Assembly: GCA_963971535.1 (NCBI GenBank)
Contig: OZ020591.1
Location: 394,501 to 458,500, forward strand
Direction of reading: 5' to 3'
Length of the DNA stretch: 64,000 nucleotides
DNA from: Notolepis coatsorum
Taxonomy: Eukaryota > Chordata > Actinopteri > Aulopiformes > Paralepididae
Shown here: in pieces, positions 23,601 through 34,486 of the stretch
How the letters are laid out: each line of letters opens with the position of its first letter
Position numbering within the stretch: position 1 is the stretch's first letter
Position numbers and translations under genes: made by a program
Notes under the pieces: model-generated
Seen by the model: the letters and a program-made list of their open reading frames with translations, nothing else
Told to the model about the DNA's origin: nothing
Databases searched by the model: none

Positions 23601-24379
23601 AAAAATTTTATCTCACCAAGTCCACATGGCTTTTTCACAAACAGTTAGAGCTATGTTTGAAGTCTCACGGTGTTCCATTAGACAGACCAATTGAACACCA
23701 CAGATACCACAAATTCTTCTACGCAAGAGAGACATCGAGAGGTTTTGTTTCAGAATTTTATCATCAATTACTAACGTCCTCGTATGAAACCCTCCAACTT
23801 GACTCTGTCTGGAGGAGGGATATACCAGACCTGGAAAATTACTTTGATTGGCAAGGAGCCTGGGCAAATGTCCGACTTACATCAAGGAACCCGGATCATC
23901 AACAAATCAATCTTAACTATATTCACAGGACATACTTGACTCCTATAAGACTGTGCCGAATGGGGCTCAAACAAGATTCCAAATGCACCCAATGTACAAA
24001 TGGGGACGAAGGGACATTTATGCACATGTATTGGGACTGCTCACCAGTTAAGGCATTCTGGAAAGATGTGACCCAACAAATATCAAAACTCGTATCTTGG
24101 AATATACCTGTACACCCCTCGGTATTGCTGTTGAATGATGTTTTTGAGTTTGCAGTGAATCCACAGCTAAAGAGATTGGTTTTATCGGGTATCACAGTAG
24201 CCAAAAAGCTGATCGCATCACGCTGGTTTCAACCGGAAAAAATGTGCCGTAAAGTTTGGTTTCTTACATATCTCGATGTAATTTACCATGAAATATCTAC
24301 AGCAAGAATTCTGGGTCTCAATGAATCCAAAATGTCAATGTGGTTAGAAGTGGTGGAGAGAATAAAAGCTAGCTTATAA
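20622..24379 (+). pseudogene. LINE ORF2 (endonuclease-reverse transcriptase), frameshifted
   Basis: ORF2 nicks target DNA and primes reverse transcription there. The first frame (20622-21374) is an apurinic-type endonuclease: MASLNIMIWNTGG, LLSETHIL, VYAPN, IIGADFNAIWN, LSRIDYVFAS and ALSDHCYLLL contain the expected catalytic residues. Near 21340 the frame shifts (the homologous frame continues as RWRFNSLLLNNKEF) and shifts again near 21450 into the 21452-24379 frame. This has GKAPGRDGFPSEMY, LDAMKAFDRLEW, RQCLLSPGLFN and LYADDVILFM (the catalytic Asp pair), and ends with a Cys-rich motif, CTQCTNGDEGTFMHMYWDC. The domain order and C-terminal finger fit the L1/Tx1 group. Two frameshifts make this copy inactive. 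Confidence 0.88.
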
Positions 24380-24944
24380 TGGTAGTGTCTGGTTAGGTGC
24401 GAGGGATAGTGGAGGTACTTCTCAAGGTGGGGTCCGGGAGGGGGGGGTTCGAGCTGAGCATATGTGTGTAGGTTTTTTTATTAGATAACAGGTATTATGG
24501 GTATATCTTATATAAGACAACTAACTAAAAGGTGATCTCATTGGATGTGCCCTGACAATTAATGCTTGTATATCTTATCGTGTGTTGTCATGTTTGTTTA
24601 TATGTTTGTTTAAAAAATAATAAAAAAATAAAATACAAGTTAGAGACTGTTACGAAGGATCAGATTAAACCGAGTATATATATTTATTTGTTGATATATA
24701 TTGAATAGTATTTGTATATCGTTTGATATCCCTTGTATATTCCTTGTACATATACACGGAATATCCCTTTAGCCTACTATAGCTCATAATAGTTCATTCT
24801 CCTATTGGACAAAGGACCAGGCGCCAGGGGACCAGCCCCCGGAGTCAAGTTCAAAGTTACCGACAAGACATGTCTGTACTAGCCCCGGCCCTGCCCAGGG
24901 ATACGGCGACAGAAATGAGAGTGGCACTATTTGTTCACCGTGCA

Positions 24945-24952
24945 TATAAATA
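24945..24952 (+). promoter_or_regulatory. TATA box of left BEL 1 LTR
   Basis: A canonical tataaata lies about 300 bp into the LTR, followed by gcgtaagtgaatacagaag, a plausible start region. The same box is in the right LTR at 34784-34791. Because the Ty3-type element is inserted downstream of this box, transcripts from the left LTR would run into it. Confidence 0.5.
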
Positions 24953-25161
24953 TGGCGTAAGTGAATACAGAAGCACTTAGTCTTAGTCAGAAACTTAGTA
25001 ACCAACGTGAAGCCTCACCCACGATACGACGTGCGGTGAAGTATGGCCTGTTTGGCCCCAGAATAGCATTGAGACCGCGTGCGAATTAATAACTGAATTG
25101 TCAGAGTTTGGCACTGTACCGTCAAGTGCGACGTATTTCTATTAAGTTAATAATAGTCTAT

Positions 25162-25361
25162 TGTGGTGATAAGAAAGTAGCGAGCCAGAGACGTGGTTCG
25201 AGTTGAGGTACTTTACTTCTCACTCACATAGCATTTACAAATGACAACAAAGTTAACCCGGAACCGGAAGTGGTATTTAACCTGTCCCCTAAACAGTACA
25301 ACCCACACGCTTAAAGGCACAAGCCCACCTCGGTGAATGTCTCTTAATATAGGTCACCACA
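25162..25361 (-). repeat. 3' LTR of the CsRn1-like element
   Basis: 200 bp. Differs from the other LTR at two sites noticed (cacacgctt versus cacactctt, and acctcggtg versus accttggtg). On the minus strand it is preceded by the probable polypurine tract, ctgggggggcctg at about 25362-25374. Confidence 0.93.
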
Positions 25362-25452
25362 CAGGCCCCCCCAGAATTCACCAATACAAAAACTGCAACT
25401 AATTAATAGCCAGTGAACAGTCCATCAGTGAACAGATCACAGCATGAAATAG

Positions 25453-28400
25453 TCAACGTGGAGGGGGACGGATCAAGCGGCCGAACCGACTGCGCTTAAC
25501 CAGAGGGGGATTAAGGGAGATAAGTGGAACCAGCGGCCGGGCCACGGAAGGGGCCAAGGCCGGAACAGAGGATAGGGCAGGGGTCTGAGCCGAAACCGGG
25601 GGGCGCCCCCGCCGCGGGGGTAGGGCCAACTTAACTGGTTCGTCCTTGTCCAAGTGAGCAGGCTTAAGACGGTCTATAGTGACCCGCTCTGGCCTGCCCC
25701 CCATGTCCACAACAAAGTTTTTAGTGCCTGCCTCCAAGACACGGAAAGGCCCGTCATAAGGGGGCTGCAGCGGGGTCCGATGGCTGTCGTGGCGGATGAA
25801 AACATATTTGGCCAATGGCAGGTCCCTGGGGACGTAGGACTGGGGAAGGCAGTGGCGGGATGTTGGAATGGGAATAAGGGCATCGGCAACACCCCGGGAC
25901 GCTGTTCGATGGGAGGCGACGGACCAGGACGCTGTGGCCCCCGGAAGAAACTCCCCAGGGACCCGCAGCGGCTGGCCGCACACCAGCTCGGCGGACGAGG
26001 CCTGGAGGTCCTCTTTGGGGGCAGAACGAAGACCAAGCAAGACCCACGGGAGGCGGTCAACCCAGGCGCCATCCGTAAGGGCAGCCCGAAGAGCGGCCTT
26101 CATGTCCCTATGGAACCGCTCGCAAAGTCCGTTGCCCTGCGGGTTGTACGCCGTAGTGCGGTGGATCTTCACCCCCAGGTGCTCCGCAACTGCAGTCCAG
26201 AGCTCCGAAGTGAACTGGGGGCCCCTGTCGCTTGTGATGTCCCCCGGTGTGCCAAAACGGGCCACCCAGCAGCCGATGAACGCCCGGGCCACCTCCGCTG
26301 CCGTAGTGGAGGACAGTGGAACAGCCTCCGGCCACCTGGTGGTCCTGTCCACCATGGTGAGGAGGTGAGTATATCCATGGGAGGGGGGCAGGGGGCCCAC
26401 CAGGTCCACATTCACATGGTCGAACCGCCTCTCCGGCACTATAAACGGTGCCAAAGGGGCTTTGGTATGGCGGTGCACCTTGGCACGCTGGCACGCCACA
26501 CATGAGCTAGCCCAGGTCCTAACATCCTTCCGGAGGCCAGGCCACACAAACTTGACCCCCACCAGCTTAGTCGAGGCCTTCACACCTGGGTGGGAAAGGC
26601 TGTGGATCATGTTAAAAACCCGGCGCCGCCAGGCCGTAGGCACCATAGGGCGCGGTTGGCCAGTGGAGACGTCGCAGAGGAGAGTGGCGTTAGCTGTGTC
26701 GAACACCACATCCTCCAGCTGCAGTGCGGTAGGACCCGTCCGATAGGCCTGAATGTCCGAGTCCGTGGCTTGGTCTGCCGCCATGGCGGCATAATCGAGT
26801 CCCAAGTGGACGGACCCGATGACCGCCCGAGAGAGGCAGTCGGCGACAAAGTTGTCCTTGCCCGCCACGTGCTGAATGTCCGTGGTTAACTCGGAGATCG
26901 CCGATAGCTGCCGCTGCTGACGTCCCGACCACGGCTCCGAGGTCTTGGCCATGGAGAACGTTAGCGGCTTGTGGTCCACAAAGGCAGTGAACTGGCGGCC
27001 TTCCAACAGGAATCTAAAGTGCCTGGTGGCGAGGAACAGACCCAGCAGTTCCCTGTCGAAAGTACTGTACTTACGCTCGTTGTCGCGGAGCTGTTTGCTA
27101 AAAAAGGCCAGTGGCTGCCAGGCACCGCCCACCCACTGCTCGCACACCGCCCCCACTGCATAGTCAGAGGCGTCTGTCGTGAGGGCGACCGGGGCAGTGG
27201 GAGAGGGGTGCGCCAGCAGAGCAGCGTTGGCTAGCGCGTTCTTGGCAGCCCCAAAAGCGCTGTCCATCTCCGAGGACCAATCTAACTCGTCCTTGGGCAC
27301 TTTGCCCCGCAGGGCCTCATACAAGGGCCGCATGAGGTGGGCAGCATGGGGAAGGAACCGGTTGTAAAAGTTCACCATGCCCAGGAACTCCTGTAGAGCC
27401 CGTACGGTGCGGGGACGAGGAAAACTGGCCACGGCCTCCACCCTGGCGGGGAGTGGGGTGGCTCCCTGTGGAGCGACATGGTGTCCGAGGAAAGTGATGG
27501 AGGACTGCCCGAACTGGCACTTGGTTGGGTTCACGATGAGGCCGTGCTTACTGAGCCGCTCAAACAGCTGCTGGAGGTGTGTCATGTGCTCCTCTATGGA
27601 CGCACTGGCTATAAGAATGTCATCCAAGTACACAAACAAAAATGGCATGTCCTGGAGCACAGAGTCCATCAGGCGCTGAAACGTCTGCGCCGCCCCCATG
27701 AGCCCGAAAGGCATTCTTAGGAATTCGAAAAGCCCAAAGGGTGTAATGACAGCTGTCTTTGGCACATCCCGTGGATGGACCGGCACCTGGTGGTAACCGC
27801 GCACCAGGTCCACCTTGGAGAAGATGACAGCCCCTGCCAGGTGGGTAGAGAAGTCCTGTATGTGCGGAACAGGGTACCGGTCGGGGGTTGTGGCGTTATT
27901 AAGGCGACGGAAATCGCCGCATGGACGCCAACCTCCGCCAGCCTTTGTAACCATGTGTAATGGAGAAGCCCACGGGCTGTTCGAGCGGCGCACAATGCCA
28001 AGTCGCTCCATGGTGGAAAACTCCCCCCTGGCGATTGCCAGCTTGGCTGAGTCGAGGCGCCGGGCCCGGGCATAGACTGGGGGGCCCTCTGTGGTAATAT
28101 GGTGTTCCACACCGTGTTTGGCCACTGCCGATGAGAACGTGGGTGTGGTGAGGTCAGGGAAACCGGCGAGCAGGCGTTCATACGGGTCCCCGGTGGCAAG
28201 TGTGTTCAACAGGCAGAGAGCTCCGCCCCCCCCAACCGCCCCAAGTGTGCAGGGGTAAGAGGAAAAAGAGAGGGCATCGATCAAGCGACAGTTTTTAACA
28301 TCTACCAGTAAGCTGAAAGCACAGAGGAAGTCTGCTCCCAGGAGCGGCGTGGACACCGCAGCCATCACAAAACCCCAGCCGAAACGGCGCCCCCCAAAAC

Positions 28401-28662
28401 ACACCTCCACATACCTGGTGCCATAGGTACGTATGGGCGTACCGTTCGCTGCGTCCATCTGGGGCCCGTGTCTGCCGTCCATGGTGTCCACGCCCTGTGC
28501 CGGCAGGATGCTGCGTTGCGCGCCCGAGTCCACCAGCAGCCGCCGGCCAGACAAGGAGTCGGTGATAAACAATAGCTTGCAGTCATGGGCGGCACCCACA
28601 GCCACTAATGAGCGCCGGCCCTGGCGTTTCCCTGCCCCTTGAAACTGCATGGCTTGCGACAC
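25453..28662 (-). CDS. pol: Pol polyprotein of the CsRn1-like element
   Basis: A 1069-residue frame; it is probably not started at its own Met but reached by -1 frameshifting from gag, which it overlaps by 58 bp. Domains in order: aspartic protease near residue 45 ([13 protein letters not shown]); reverse transcriptase about 200-400 with LRMPFGL and [11 protein letters not shown]; RNase H near 490-600 ([23 protein letters not shown]); integrase zinc-binding part near 690-730 ([11 protein letters not shown]... CVACQRAK); integrase core with [20 protein letters not shown] and [13 protein letters not shown] giving the D,D-35-E triad; and a C-terminal tail with a basic PPRRGRPP stretch. All catalytic residues I can identify are present and there is no internal stop. 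The length is normal for Ty3-type elements, and nothing rules out activity. Confidence 0.95.
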   Translation of the reverse strand: MSQAMQFQGAGKRQGRRSLVAVGAAHDCKLLFITDSLSGRRLLVDSGAQRSILPAQGVDTMDGRHGPQMDAANGTPIRTYGTRYVEVCFGGRRFGWGFVMAAVSTPLLGADFLCAFSLLVDVKNCRLIDALSFSSYPCTLGAVGGGGALCLLNTLATGDPYERLLAGFPDLTTPTFSSAVAKHGVEHHITTEGPPVYARARRLDSAKLAIARGEFSTMERLGIVRRSNSPWASPLHMVTKAGGGWRPCGDFRRLNNATTPDRYPVPHIQDFSTHLAGAVIFSKVDLVRGYHQVPVHPRDVPKTAVITPFGLFEFLRMPFGLMGAAQTFQRLMDSVLQDMPFLFVYLDDILIASASIEEHMTHLQQLFERLSKHGLIVNPTKCQFGQSSITFLGHHVAPQGATPLPARVEAVASFPRPRTVRALQEFLGMVNFYNRFLPHAAHLMRPLYEALRGKVPKDELDWSSEMDSAFGAAKNALANAALLAHPSPTAPVALTTDASDYAVGAVCEQWVGGAWQPLAFFSKQLRDNERKYSTFDRELLGLFLATRHFRFLLEGRQFTAFVDHKPLTFSMAKTSEPWSGRQQRQLSAISELTTDIQHVAGKDNFVADCLSRAVIGSVHLGLDYAAMAADQATDSDIQAYRTGPTALQLEDVVFDTANATLLCDVSTGQPRPMVPTAWRRRVFNMIHSLSHPGVKASTKLVGVKFVWPGLRKDVRTWASSCVACQRAKVHRHTKAPLAPFIVPERRFDHVNVDLVGPLPPSHGYTHLLTMVDRTTRWPEAVPLSSTTAAEVARAFIGCWVARFGTPGDITSDRGPQFTSELWTAVAEHLGVKIHRTTAYNPQGNGLCERFHRDMKAALRAALTDGAWVDRLPWVLLGLRSAPKEDLQASSAELVCGQPLRVPGEFLPGATASWSVASHRTASRGVADALIPIPTSRHCLPQSYVPRDLPLAKYVFIRHDSHRTPLQPPYDGPFRVLEAGTKNFVVDMGGRPERVTIDRLKPAHLDKDEPVKLALPPRRGRPPVSAQTPALSSVPALAPSVARPLVPLISLNPPLVKRSRFGRLIRPPPR

Positions 28663-29381
28663 TGCTTGGCCCTGTCCCCAAACCTGGCATGGTAATAGCA
28701 GAGCCCATCATCGGGTTGGCGTCGGGCTGTCACCGCAGCAGCGGTGTCTGTATAGGCCTCCAGTGGTGGGGCAGAGGTGCCCTGGTGGGGCAGCAGCGCA
28801 TGGACAAACTGCTGCTGCCTGTTGGCCAGAAAAACCCTGTCCGCTTCTGCAGCCAGGCCGCGATAGTCCTTGGTGGAGGAGAGGAGGGAACTCGCCAGTG
28901 CTGTGCGCACAGGCACTGGAAGCTGTCGCAAGAAAATGTGTGTAAATAGAAAAGAGGGATCAGCTGATCCCAGTACAGCCAGCATTTTTTCCATCAACTC
29001 CGACGGTTTGCCATCGCCGAGGCCGTTGAGGGACAGCAGGCGGTCCGCTTTCTCCAGTTCTGACAGTTCATATAGCTTCAGAAGGAATGTCTTTAGCGCA
29101 TTGTACTTGTCAGCTGCCGGCGGATCCTCCAACAGCATCATCGCCCGTGCCGTCGTTGAAGCATCCAACGCCGCCACAACATGGAAGTACTTAGTTATAT
29201 CCTGTGTTATTCCTCTCAGCTGGAATTGGGCTTCGATGTGTTGAAACCACGGCCGGGGATTATGCTGCCAAAAGTCGGGCAACTTGACGGTCGCAGCGTA
29301 AATGTTCGCTTGTAGCATGTTAGCGTCGTTAGCATTCGGCGCGGGAGCTTGCGGTTGCGCGACGCCGTTGTTTTGAGACAT
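28605..29381 (-). CDS. gag: Gag of the CsRn1-like element
   Basis: A 258-residue structural protein that would form the particle and bind element RNA. It starts at ATG 29381 ([16 protein letters not shown]), about 50 bp after the 5' LTR. The middle part ([19 protein letters not shown], then [19 protein letters not shown]) is the capsid-like region typical of Ty3-type Gag. Near the C-terminus is [18 protein letters not shown], that is C-x2-H-x9-C-x3-C, the CHCC motif that replaces the usual CCHC knuckle in CsRn1-clade elements. The frame ends at the TAG at 28605-28607. Pol begins in the -1 frame before this stop, with a slippery heptamer at 28626-28632. Confidence 0.93.
   Translation of the reverse strand: MSQNNGVAQPQAPAPNANDANMLQANIYAATVKLPDFWQHNPRPWFQHIEAQFQLRGITQDITKYFHVVAALDASTTARAMMLLEDPPAADKYNALKTFLLKLYELSELEKADRLLSLNGLGDGKPSELMEKMLAVLGSADPSFLFTHIFLRQLPVPVRTALASSLLSSTKDYRGLAAEADRVFLANRQQQFVHALLPHQGTSAPPLEAYTDTAAAVTARRQPDDGLCYYHARFGDRAKQCRKPCSFKGQGNARAGAH
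28626..28632 (-). promoter_or_regulatory. putative -1 ribosomal frameshift site GGGAAAC
   Basis: On the minus strand the gag codons are CAG GGA AAC, so the heptamer G GGA AAC fits X XXY YYZ in the gag frame. Slipping back one base gives GGG AAA CGC, which is exactly the pol frame. It is 19 bases before the gag stop. Sequence downstream is GC-rich and could form a stimulatory structure; I have not folded it. Confidence 0.75.
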
Positions 29382-29419
29382 AACGCTAAATGCTGTTAAC
29401 GTTACAAATGTTCTTCACA

Positions 29420-29429
29420 GGGTCACCAA
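29420..29429 (-). promoter_or_regulatory. primer binding site, probably tRNA-Trp
   Basis: Directly inside the 5' LTR the minus strand reads ttggtgaccc. Its tggtgaccc part matches the start of the Trp-tRNA primer site used by CsRn1-type elements; the match breaks down after nine bases. Confidence 0.5.
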
Positions 29430-29629
29430 TGTGGTGATAAGAAAGTAGCGAGCCAGAGACGTGGTTCGAGTTGAGGTACTTTACTTCTCACTCACATAGC
29501 ATTTACAAATGACAACAAAGTTAACCCGGAACCGGAAGTGGTATTTAACCTGTCCCCTAAACAGTACAACCCACACTCTTAAAGGCACAAGCCCACCTTG
29601 GTGAATGTCTCTTAATATAGGTCACCACA
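29430..29629 (-). repeat. 5' LTR of the CsRn1-like element
   Basis: 200 bp, near-identical to the 3' LTR. The minus strand runs tgtggtgacc ... atcaccaca. Confidence 0.93.
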
Positions 29630-30478
29630 CTATTGTGTATGGTGCATCGTGCGGTTAGAGTTCTAAAGTGACCAGCATCTCCAACGCTTCCTCGTGTTAG
29701 CTAGATTCTTATCCAGGCTGGGCCGACCACATGGCGCTTTCATCCGAGGAGATCTAGGCGAGGACCGAATGGACATGTACACTGGATTACCTACCCGACG
29801 ACTGCTTAGCCCTTTGCGGCTGGAATATATATTTGCTTTGGTACTGTGATTTGTGGAGCGGATAATCGCCGACGCCTGTGAGTGTTGGATTTACCCCCGA
29901 GAGGAGTCAAGGTCGAGTCGGCGCTCAGAGAGCCTGAGGCCGCCTAGTTTTCTTCTTCACTGTGGAGCTACAGCCTACAAGAGAACCAAGCTGTATTCGT
30001 CTGCGGATCAAGAGTCTATCGCACTGTCTTCTGTACTCGAAGTCTCCCTAGATATCGTTGACCAGACGTTCTACTACCGACAGCTCTCCTACCCCCCCTG
30101 CCGGCTTACAACCGGGAGGACCCCTTCCAGTATATCCCGCTATATCATTAAGTGTACCATAGATATAATTCCCTAAGAGCCAGGTTGTATACTTGCCTCC
30201 TGCGTAACCAGAGAATGGACATTCAGTGTTGATTTGCCTACGAATACTCATTTGCCTTACAAGTGCAATCAAATGTAATATAAGTATCATATGTACCTTT
30301 TGCTCCATTAAATACTTGATTAATACCTTTGACTGGAACCGATTTCATTGTGGGAAGTGTTCATCATATTCATATATTGTGTACTGTATGGCCAGTAGTT
30401 AAAGTACATAAAGCGGTAGTGGTTTAATGATACCATACTTATCAATACAGTCAGGGAATTGTACCCCTCAGTTACAAT

Positions 30479-30495
30479 TGGTCCTTCGAACCGGA
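30479..30495 (+). promoter_or_regulatory. primer binding site of BEL 1, tRNA-Tyr like
   Basis: tggtccttcgaaccgga, two bases after the left LTR. It is complementary to the 3' end of vertebrate tRNA-Tyr with one mismatch; element 2 has the perfect version. Confidence 0.65.
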
Positions 30496-30544
30496 TGGTA
30501 ACTAGTGTAATATTAATATAGTGGTATTAATATTGAAATGGCCT

Positions 30545-31882
30545 ATGATGAACACTCCACAAAACGGTCCTCCTAAAGTAGATCGCCCGCAGCGTAGACG
30601 GCAGCCACCTCAGTACTTAGAGGATTACGCTGCCAGTATACTACCTAGCCTTCTACAGACGGTAAACGCGGTAAAAGTAGAAAGTAAAATTATGTCTGAC
30701 CCTATCAACCAGGATACCCCGACCACAGAGGCCCTAGTGGGTTCTAATGTAACTGACCAAGCTCACGGTGGGGACCAGGAGGGAACTGACACGACTTTAC
30801 CCCCCGCCAAGACCGAAGAAGTAGTCCCCGGAGAGCTCCGGGAGGAAGACAACCCTCCAGAGATGGAACTCTGCACGGTACAAGAAGAGGAGAGCGCCGC
30901 GGAGATAGAGCTCCAGGACTCCCCGCAGGAGAACGCATCTCCAACGAGTACTGCCAGGAGCGGATCACCTCAACCAGCGTCTTCCCCCAGCGAGGCGGAC
31001 AAGATGCTGGCACAGGCGTTCCTCGCCAGCCTAGCAGCCTCAACAGAGCGCGATCGACTCCAAGCACAGACGCTTAGTGAGCGCGAACATTCTTCCATGG
31101 AAAGAGAACGCATTCAAGCGCAGCAACGGAGCGACGAAGATCGTATACGTCTAGAGATTAGACGCCTTCAGACGGAAGAGAATATGGCAAGAGACCGGGC
31201 CGACACCCAGCGTGCCGCTGCCGGTGCCCAAAGAGAAGCAGAGCGCGACAGAATACAAGCGCAGCTAATGGAGCAGCTGATCGCCAAGGCAACACCCCCT
31301 CCCTCCGCACGGGGTTCCAGGGCCTCGTCAAGACACGGGTCAAGGGCACCCTCCCCTAACCGATCAAGCGATCCTGAACTCGACCACCAGAGAGAGCCTA
31401 TACCCCCCTCCGAACCCCTTCCCCGACCGGTCCCAGTGAGACCCAGCTACAAGGAAGGAACGGTGTACACCGCGGAGAGGCTAAATAGACGACTACAGGA
31501 TCTAGATGACCTGACAGAAGAAGAAGAGGGAGAGGAGGAGAGTCAAGCCCGACAGCAGCACAGTACTCCACAGGACCAGGAGGTCCAGTACAGCCCAGGC
31601 TATACCCCCGCGGCTCTGCGCTACAGACCCCCGACTCTATTCACGGGTGAGCATGACGCACGACCAGTCCCGAGGAATAGCACCTGGATACGCGGGCCAT
31701 GGTACCCTGCCGGTACCAGCCCACCGAGAGGCGTAAGAGGAGACTCGCCTAGGAGGCCTCTCTTCCAACGCTCACCGATGTGCCAGCCATCTACGGCGTC
31801 ATACATTGGCACACCGACGTTCCCAGACTTCACCCATGAGAACCGAGCACAGTACACGGAGTTACGGTCCGCGCCTCAATGA
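30545..31882 (+). pseudogene. gag: BEL element 1 Gag, N-terminal part, truncated by deletion
   Basis: N-terminal Gag region of a BEL/Pao element. The open frame begins at GTG 30521, but the first usable start is ATG 30545 (MMNTPQNGPPK). It carries an acidic segment (LREEDNPPEMEL, VQEEESAAEIEL), then an Arg/Glu/Gln-rich coiled-coil-like stretch (STERDRLQAQTLSEREH..., AQREAERDRIQAQ), then a Pro/Ser/Arg-rich region. It ends abruptly after AQYTELRSAPQ because about 2.3 kb, present in element 2 between about 48198 and 50500, is missing. Lost are the rest of Gag with its zinc knuckles, the protease and the reverse transcriptase. It could still make a truncated Gag, which would probably not assemble. 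Confidence 0.85.
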
Positions 31883-33207
31883 TCAAAGGCGGCTTTGATC
31901 TCAGGCAGTGGGCCAGCAGCGACCCGCAAGTATTGCGCAGCCTCTCCCCCGAGGACAAGGCAGCGAGCAGCGAGACCTGGATGGCGACCATCCCAGGAGA
32001 AGCCCAAGAAATGACACTAGGACTAGTCTGGCGCTTCAAAACAGACTCGCTCCATTATAGACACAAACCCCTGACCAAGGAGCAGGGAAGGTCGACGGCA
32101 CTACCGACCACCAGACGGAGTGTATACAGAACACTCGCCAGACAATATGACCCGTTGGGATGTATTCTACCTTACACCACCAGGGCAAAGATGATTGTAA
32201 GAGCGTTATGGGACAAGGACCAGGGCTGGGACGACCCCATACCCGAACACCTTGCATCCACATGGAGAGAGTGGGAGACGGAACTCCGCTCACTCCCAGG
32301 TGTTAACATACGCCGCAGCTACTTCCCACCCACAGTGAGGCCAGAGACATGCAAGATGGATCTACACGTCTTCAGCGACGCCTCCGAAGTAGCCTACGGT
32401 TCGGTGGCTTACTTGCGTGCCCGAGAGGAGGGAGGAGAAATACATACTGCTTTCATCCTGGCTCGCTCAAGAATAGCCCCACGAAAGCAACAATCTATCC
32501 CGCGTCTAGAGCTCTGCGCAGCCCTAGCAGGAGCGCAGCTCGCCACGTTAATCCAACGTGAACTCACCATTCCGGTGCAAAGAACAATCTTGTGGTCAGA
32601 CTCCACGACAGTACTCACATGGATCCGGTCTGATTCGTGCAGATACAAGGTCTTCGTGGGAGTCAGAGTCACAGAGATTCAAGAGTTAACAGAAGTAGCG
32701 AGCTGGAGGTATGTGGACACAAAACACAATCCAGCTGACGTCATCACCCGGGGAATGTCCCTGGATGACCTCACCCGTCACAACCTATACAGTGACGGAC
32801 CAGAGTTTCTCAAGCTCCCGGAAGAAGAGTGGCCTACACCCACCCCACGGGAGGCGAGTAAAGAGGAGGCCGAAAACAAGAAATCTATGTTCTGTGGATT
32901 GAACACACTCGTCTCCACAGACCCCGACATAGACGATTGCCTCACCCTAGAGAGTGCGCAGCTAAAGACATTTCTGTGGCACCACCCAGAGGTTCAGCCC
33001 ACTACTGACATTTCAGCAGCTGACTACGAAGAAGCAGAACTTCTTCTACTACAACGAGCCCAGAGAGACTCGTTCCCCGACGAGCTAGACTGTCTACAGG
33101 GAGCAAAGCCCGTCCCATCAGACAGCAGACTGCTCCACCTAGCACCCGAGAGCGAGTCTCATCAGAGTGGGTGGTCGTCTGCGGAGAGCCCCAGACTTAC
33201 CGGATGA
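31879..33207 (+). pseudogene. pol: BEL element 1 RNase H region, frameshifted
   Basis: Continues Pol after the deletion junction, in a different frame from the Gag remnant. It starts within the very end of the reverse transcriptase (IKGGFDLRQWASSDP), runs through the connection region (TTRRSVYRTLARQYDPLGCI) to RNase H (LHVFSDASEVAYGSVAYLRA, RLELCAALAGAQ, ILWSDSTTVLTW, VDTKHNPADVITRG). It leaves frame near 33150 because a short deletion relative to element 2 (loss of net 8 bp around gagagcgag/tctcatc) shifts it, ending at 33207. The ATG at 31879 is incidental. Without a reverse transcriptase the element is non-autonomous. Confidence 0.85.
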
Positions 33208-34393
33208 CGTCAAGTACCCGATAGTCTTGAACAGCCGACACAAGGTCACAGAGCTGATCATAAAGAAATACGACGAGGATGTGCACCACGCAGGGGCAGA
33301 GAGAGTCTTCGCGGAGATCAGACGTCGTTATTGGATACTGCAAGGGAGAGAAGCAGTGCGGCGCTTCCAGCGAACCTGTCTAGACTGTCGTAAGTTGCGA
33401 GCACAGCCCAGTATACCCCGGATGGCAGACCTACCTCCCTGTCGCCTCCGACTCGGCGACAAGCCCTTTCACTCCACTGGTATGGACTGTTTCGGCCCGC
33501 TGTATATAAAGAAAGGAAGAGGAACCGAGAAGCGGTGGGGTATTGTATTCAAATGCATGACCACCCGAGCGATACATATCGAACTCCTTCCAACCATGAG
33601 TACAGACTCATTCCTTATGGCCTTCCGAAGATTCACATCACGGAAAGGCAAACCGTCTATATTGTTGTCTGATCACGGGACAAACTTCAAAGGCGGAGAA
33701 AGAGAGCTGAGAGAGAGCTTCCAAGCTATGGGCCCAGAACTTAAGACCCACCTCGCTCCATCCGAGATTGACTTCCAGTTTAATCCCCCGAACGCACCTC
33801 ACTTCGGTGGAACTTGGGAACGAGAAGTACGTTCCATAAAGACAGCCCTGTACGCCGTGCTTGGGGCCCAGACCGTGGCGGAAGAAGTCTTAATGACAGT
33901 CCTCACGGAGATCGAGGGAGTATTGAACTCAAAGCCCCTCGGTTACGTCTCAAGTGATGTAGCAGATGTCGACCCAGTCACCCCCAACACACTCTTGATG
34001 GGGCGGCTGGACCCCGCGCTACCCCAGACAATGTACAGGCCTGAAGAAGCGAACGGCCGAAGAATGTGGAGGTACAGTCAAGTATTGGCTGACAAGTTTT
34101 GGAACAGCTTCCTACTCCACTACCTACCGTCTCTACAGACCCGCCAGAAATGGGTAAAAGAGAGAGACAATTTGACAGAAGGAACAGTCGTCATGATTAT
34201 CGACCAGTCACTACCCCGAGCTATGTGGCCGGCTGGCCGCGTAAGCAAAGTGATCACCGGTGCCGACGGAAAGGTCCGAGCAGCTGAAGTGCTCGTCCAA
34301 GGGCGGACCTACACCCGACCCGTGGCGAGGCTAATAGAACTGCCAAGGCTCCCCGATACCATCGATGACGACCATGACCCCATGACTTTGTGA
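33167..34393 (+). pseudogene. pol: BEL element 1 integrase region
   Basis: 408 residues in the frame after the 33150 lesion. It contains the integrase zinc-binding region (HHAGAERVFAEIRRRYWIL ... CLDCRKL) and the D,D,E core: STGMDCFGPLYI, LLSDHGTNFKGGERE, PHFGGTWEREVRS. It ends with DHDPMTL and a stop at 34391-34393, showing the native BEL stop that is destroyed by a LINE in element 2. The integrase sequence itself looks intact, but has no normal route of expression in this copy. Confidence 0.85.
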
Positions 34394-34486
34394 ATTGACT
34401 GACCCTCACAGCAGACATTGAGTAGTGGACAGTGCGGTTAATCTGTCTCTGCTTAGCTAATTAGGTGGGACTAATTAGGGGGCGGC

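Larger units (their letters stand above)
18403..24635 (+). mobile_element. L1/Tx1-type LINE, near full length but inactive
   Basis: About 6.2 kb, flanked by a perfect 12-bp duplication caagttagagac (18391-18402 and 24636-24647). Order: 5' UTR, ORF1 (coiled coil plus RRM-like domain), a 1.07-kb inter-ORF region (19549-20621, nothing coding), ORF2 (endonuclease, reverse transcriptase, Cys-rich end), short 3' UTR and an A-rich tail at 24611-24635. Each ORF carries at least two inactivating lesions. BEL element 1 is inserted at the inner edge of the right duplication. Confidence 0.92.
25162..29629 (-). mobile_element. CsRn1-like Ty3-type LTR retrotransposon
   Basis: Two 200-bp LTRs (25162-25361 and 29430-29629) start tgtggtga and end accaca; I count two differences between them. 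The 4-bp duplication ctat is at 25158-25161 and 29630-29633. On the minus strand the order is 5' LTR, primer site, gag, pol, a G-rich tract and 3' LTR. A CHCC-type Gag zinc motif, a 4-bp duplication and a Trp-tRNA-like primer site match the CsRn1 clade. Gag and Pol frames are uninterrupted, so the copy may be young and competent. Confidence 0.93.
24648..30476 (+). repeat. left LTR of BEL element 1 (interrupted at 25162-29633)
   Basis: The 1.36-kb LTR is recovered by joining 24648-25161 and 29634-30476; the nested Ty3-type element and one copy of its ctat duplication lie between. It matches the right LTR almost base for base. The short frame at 29853-30176 is repeated at 35220-35543 and is part of the LTR, not a gene. 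Confidence 0.95.

Noticed and set aside
25654-28199. Plus-strand frames of up to 283 codons and extra minus frames
   Set aside because: Shadows of the GC-rich Pol gene read in other frames; they lack domains.
29853-30308. Repeated short frames in the BEL 1 LTR (again at 35220-35675)
   Set aside because: Identical because they lie in the LTR; no conserved domain and not retained as such in element 2.
31879-33207. Independent gene beginning at ATG 31879
   Set aside because: The ATG lies at a deletion junction and the product is the middle of BEL Pol.
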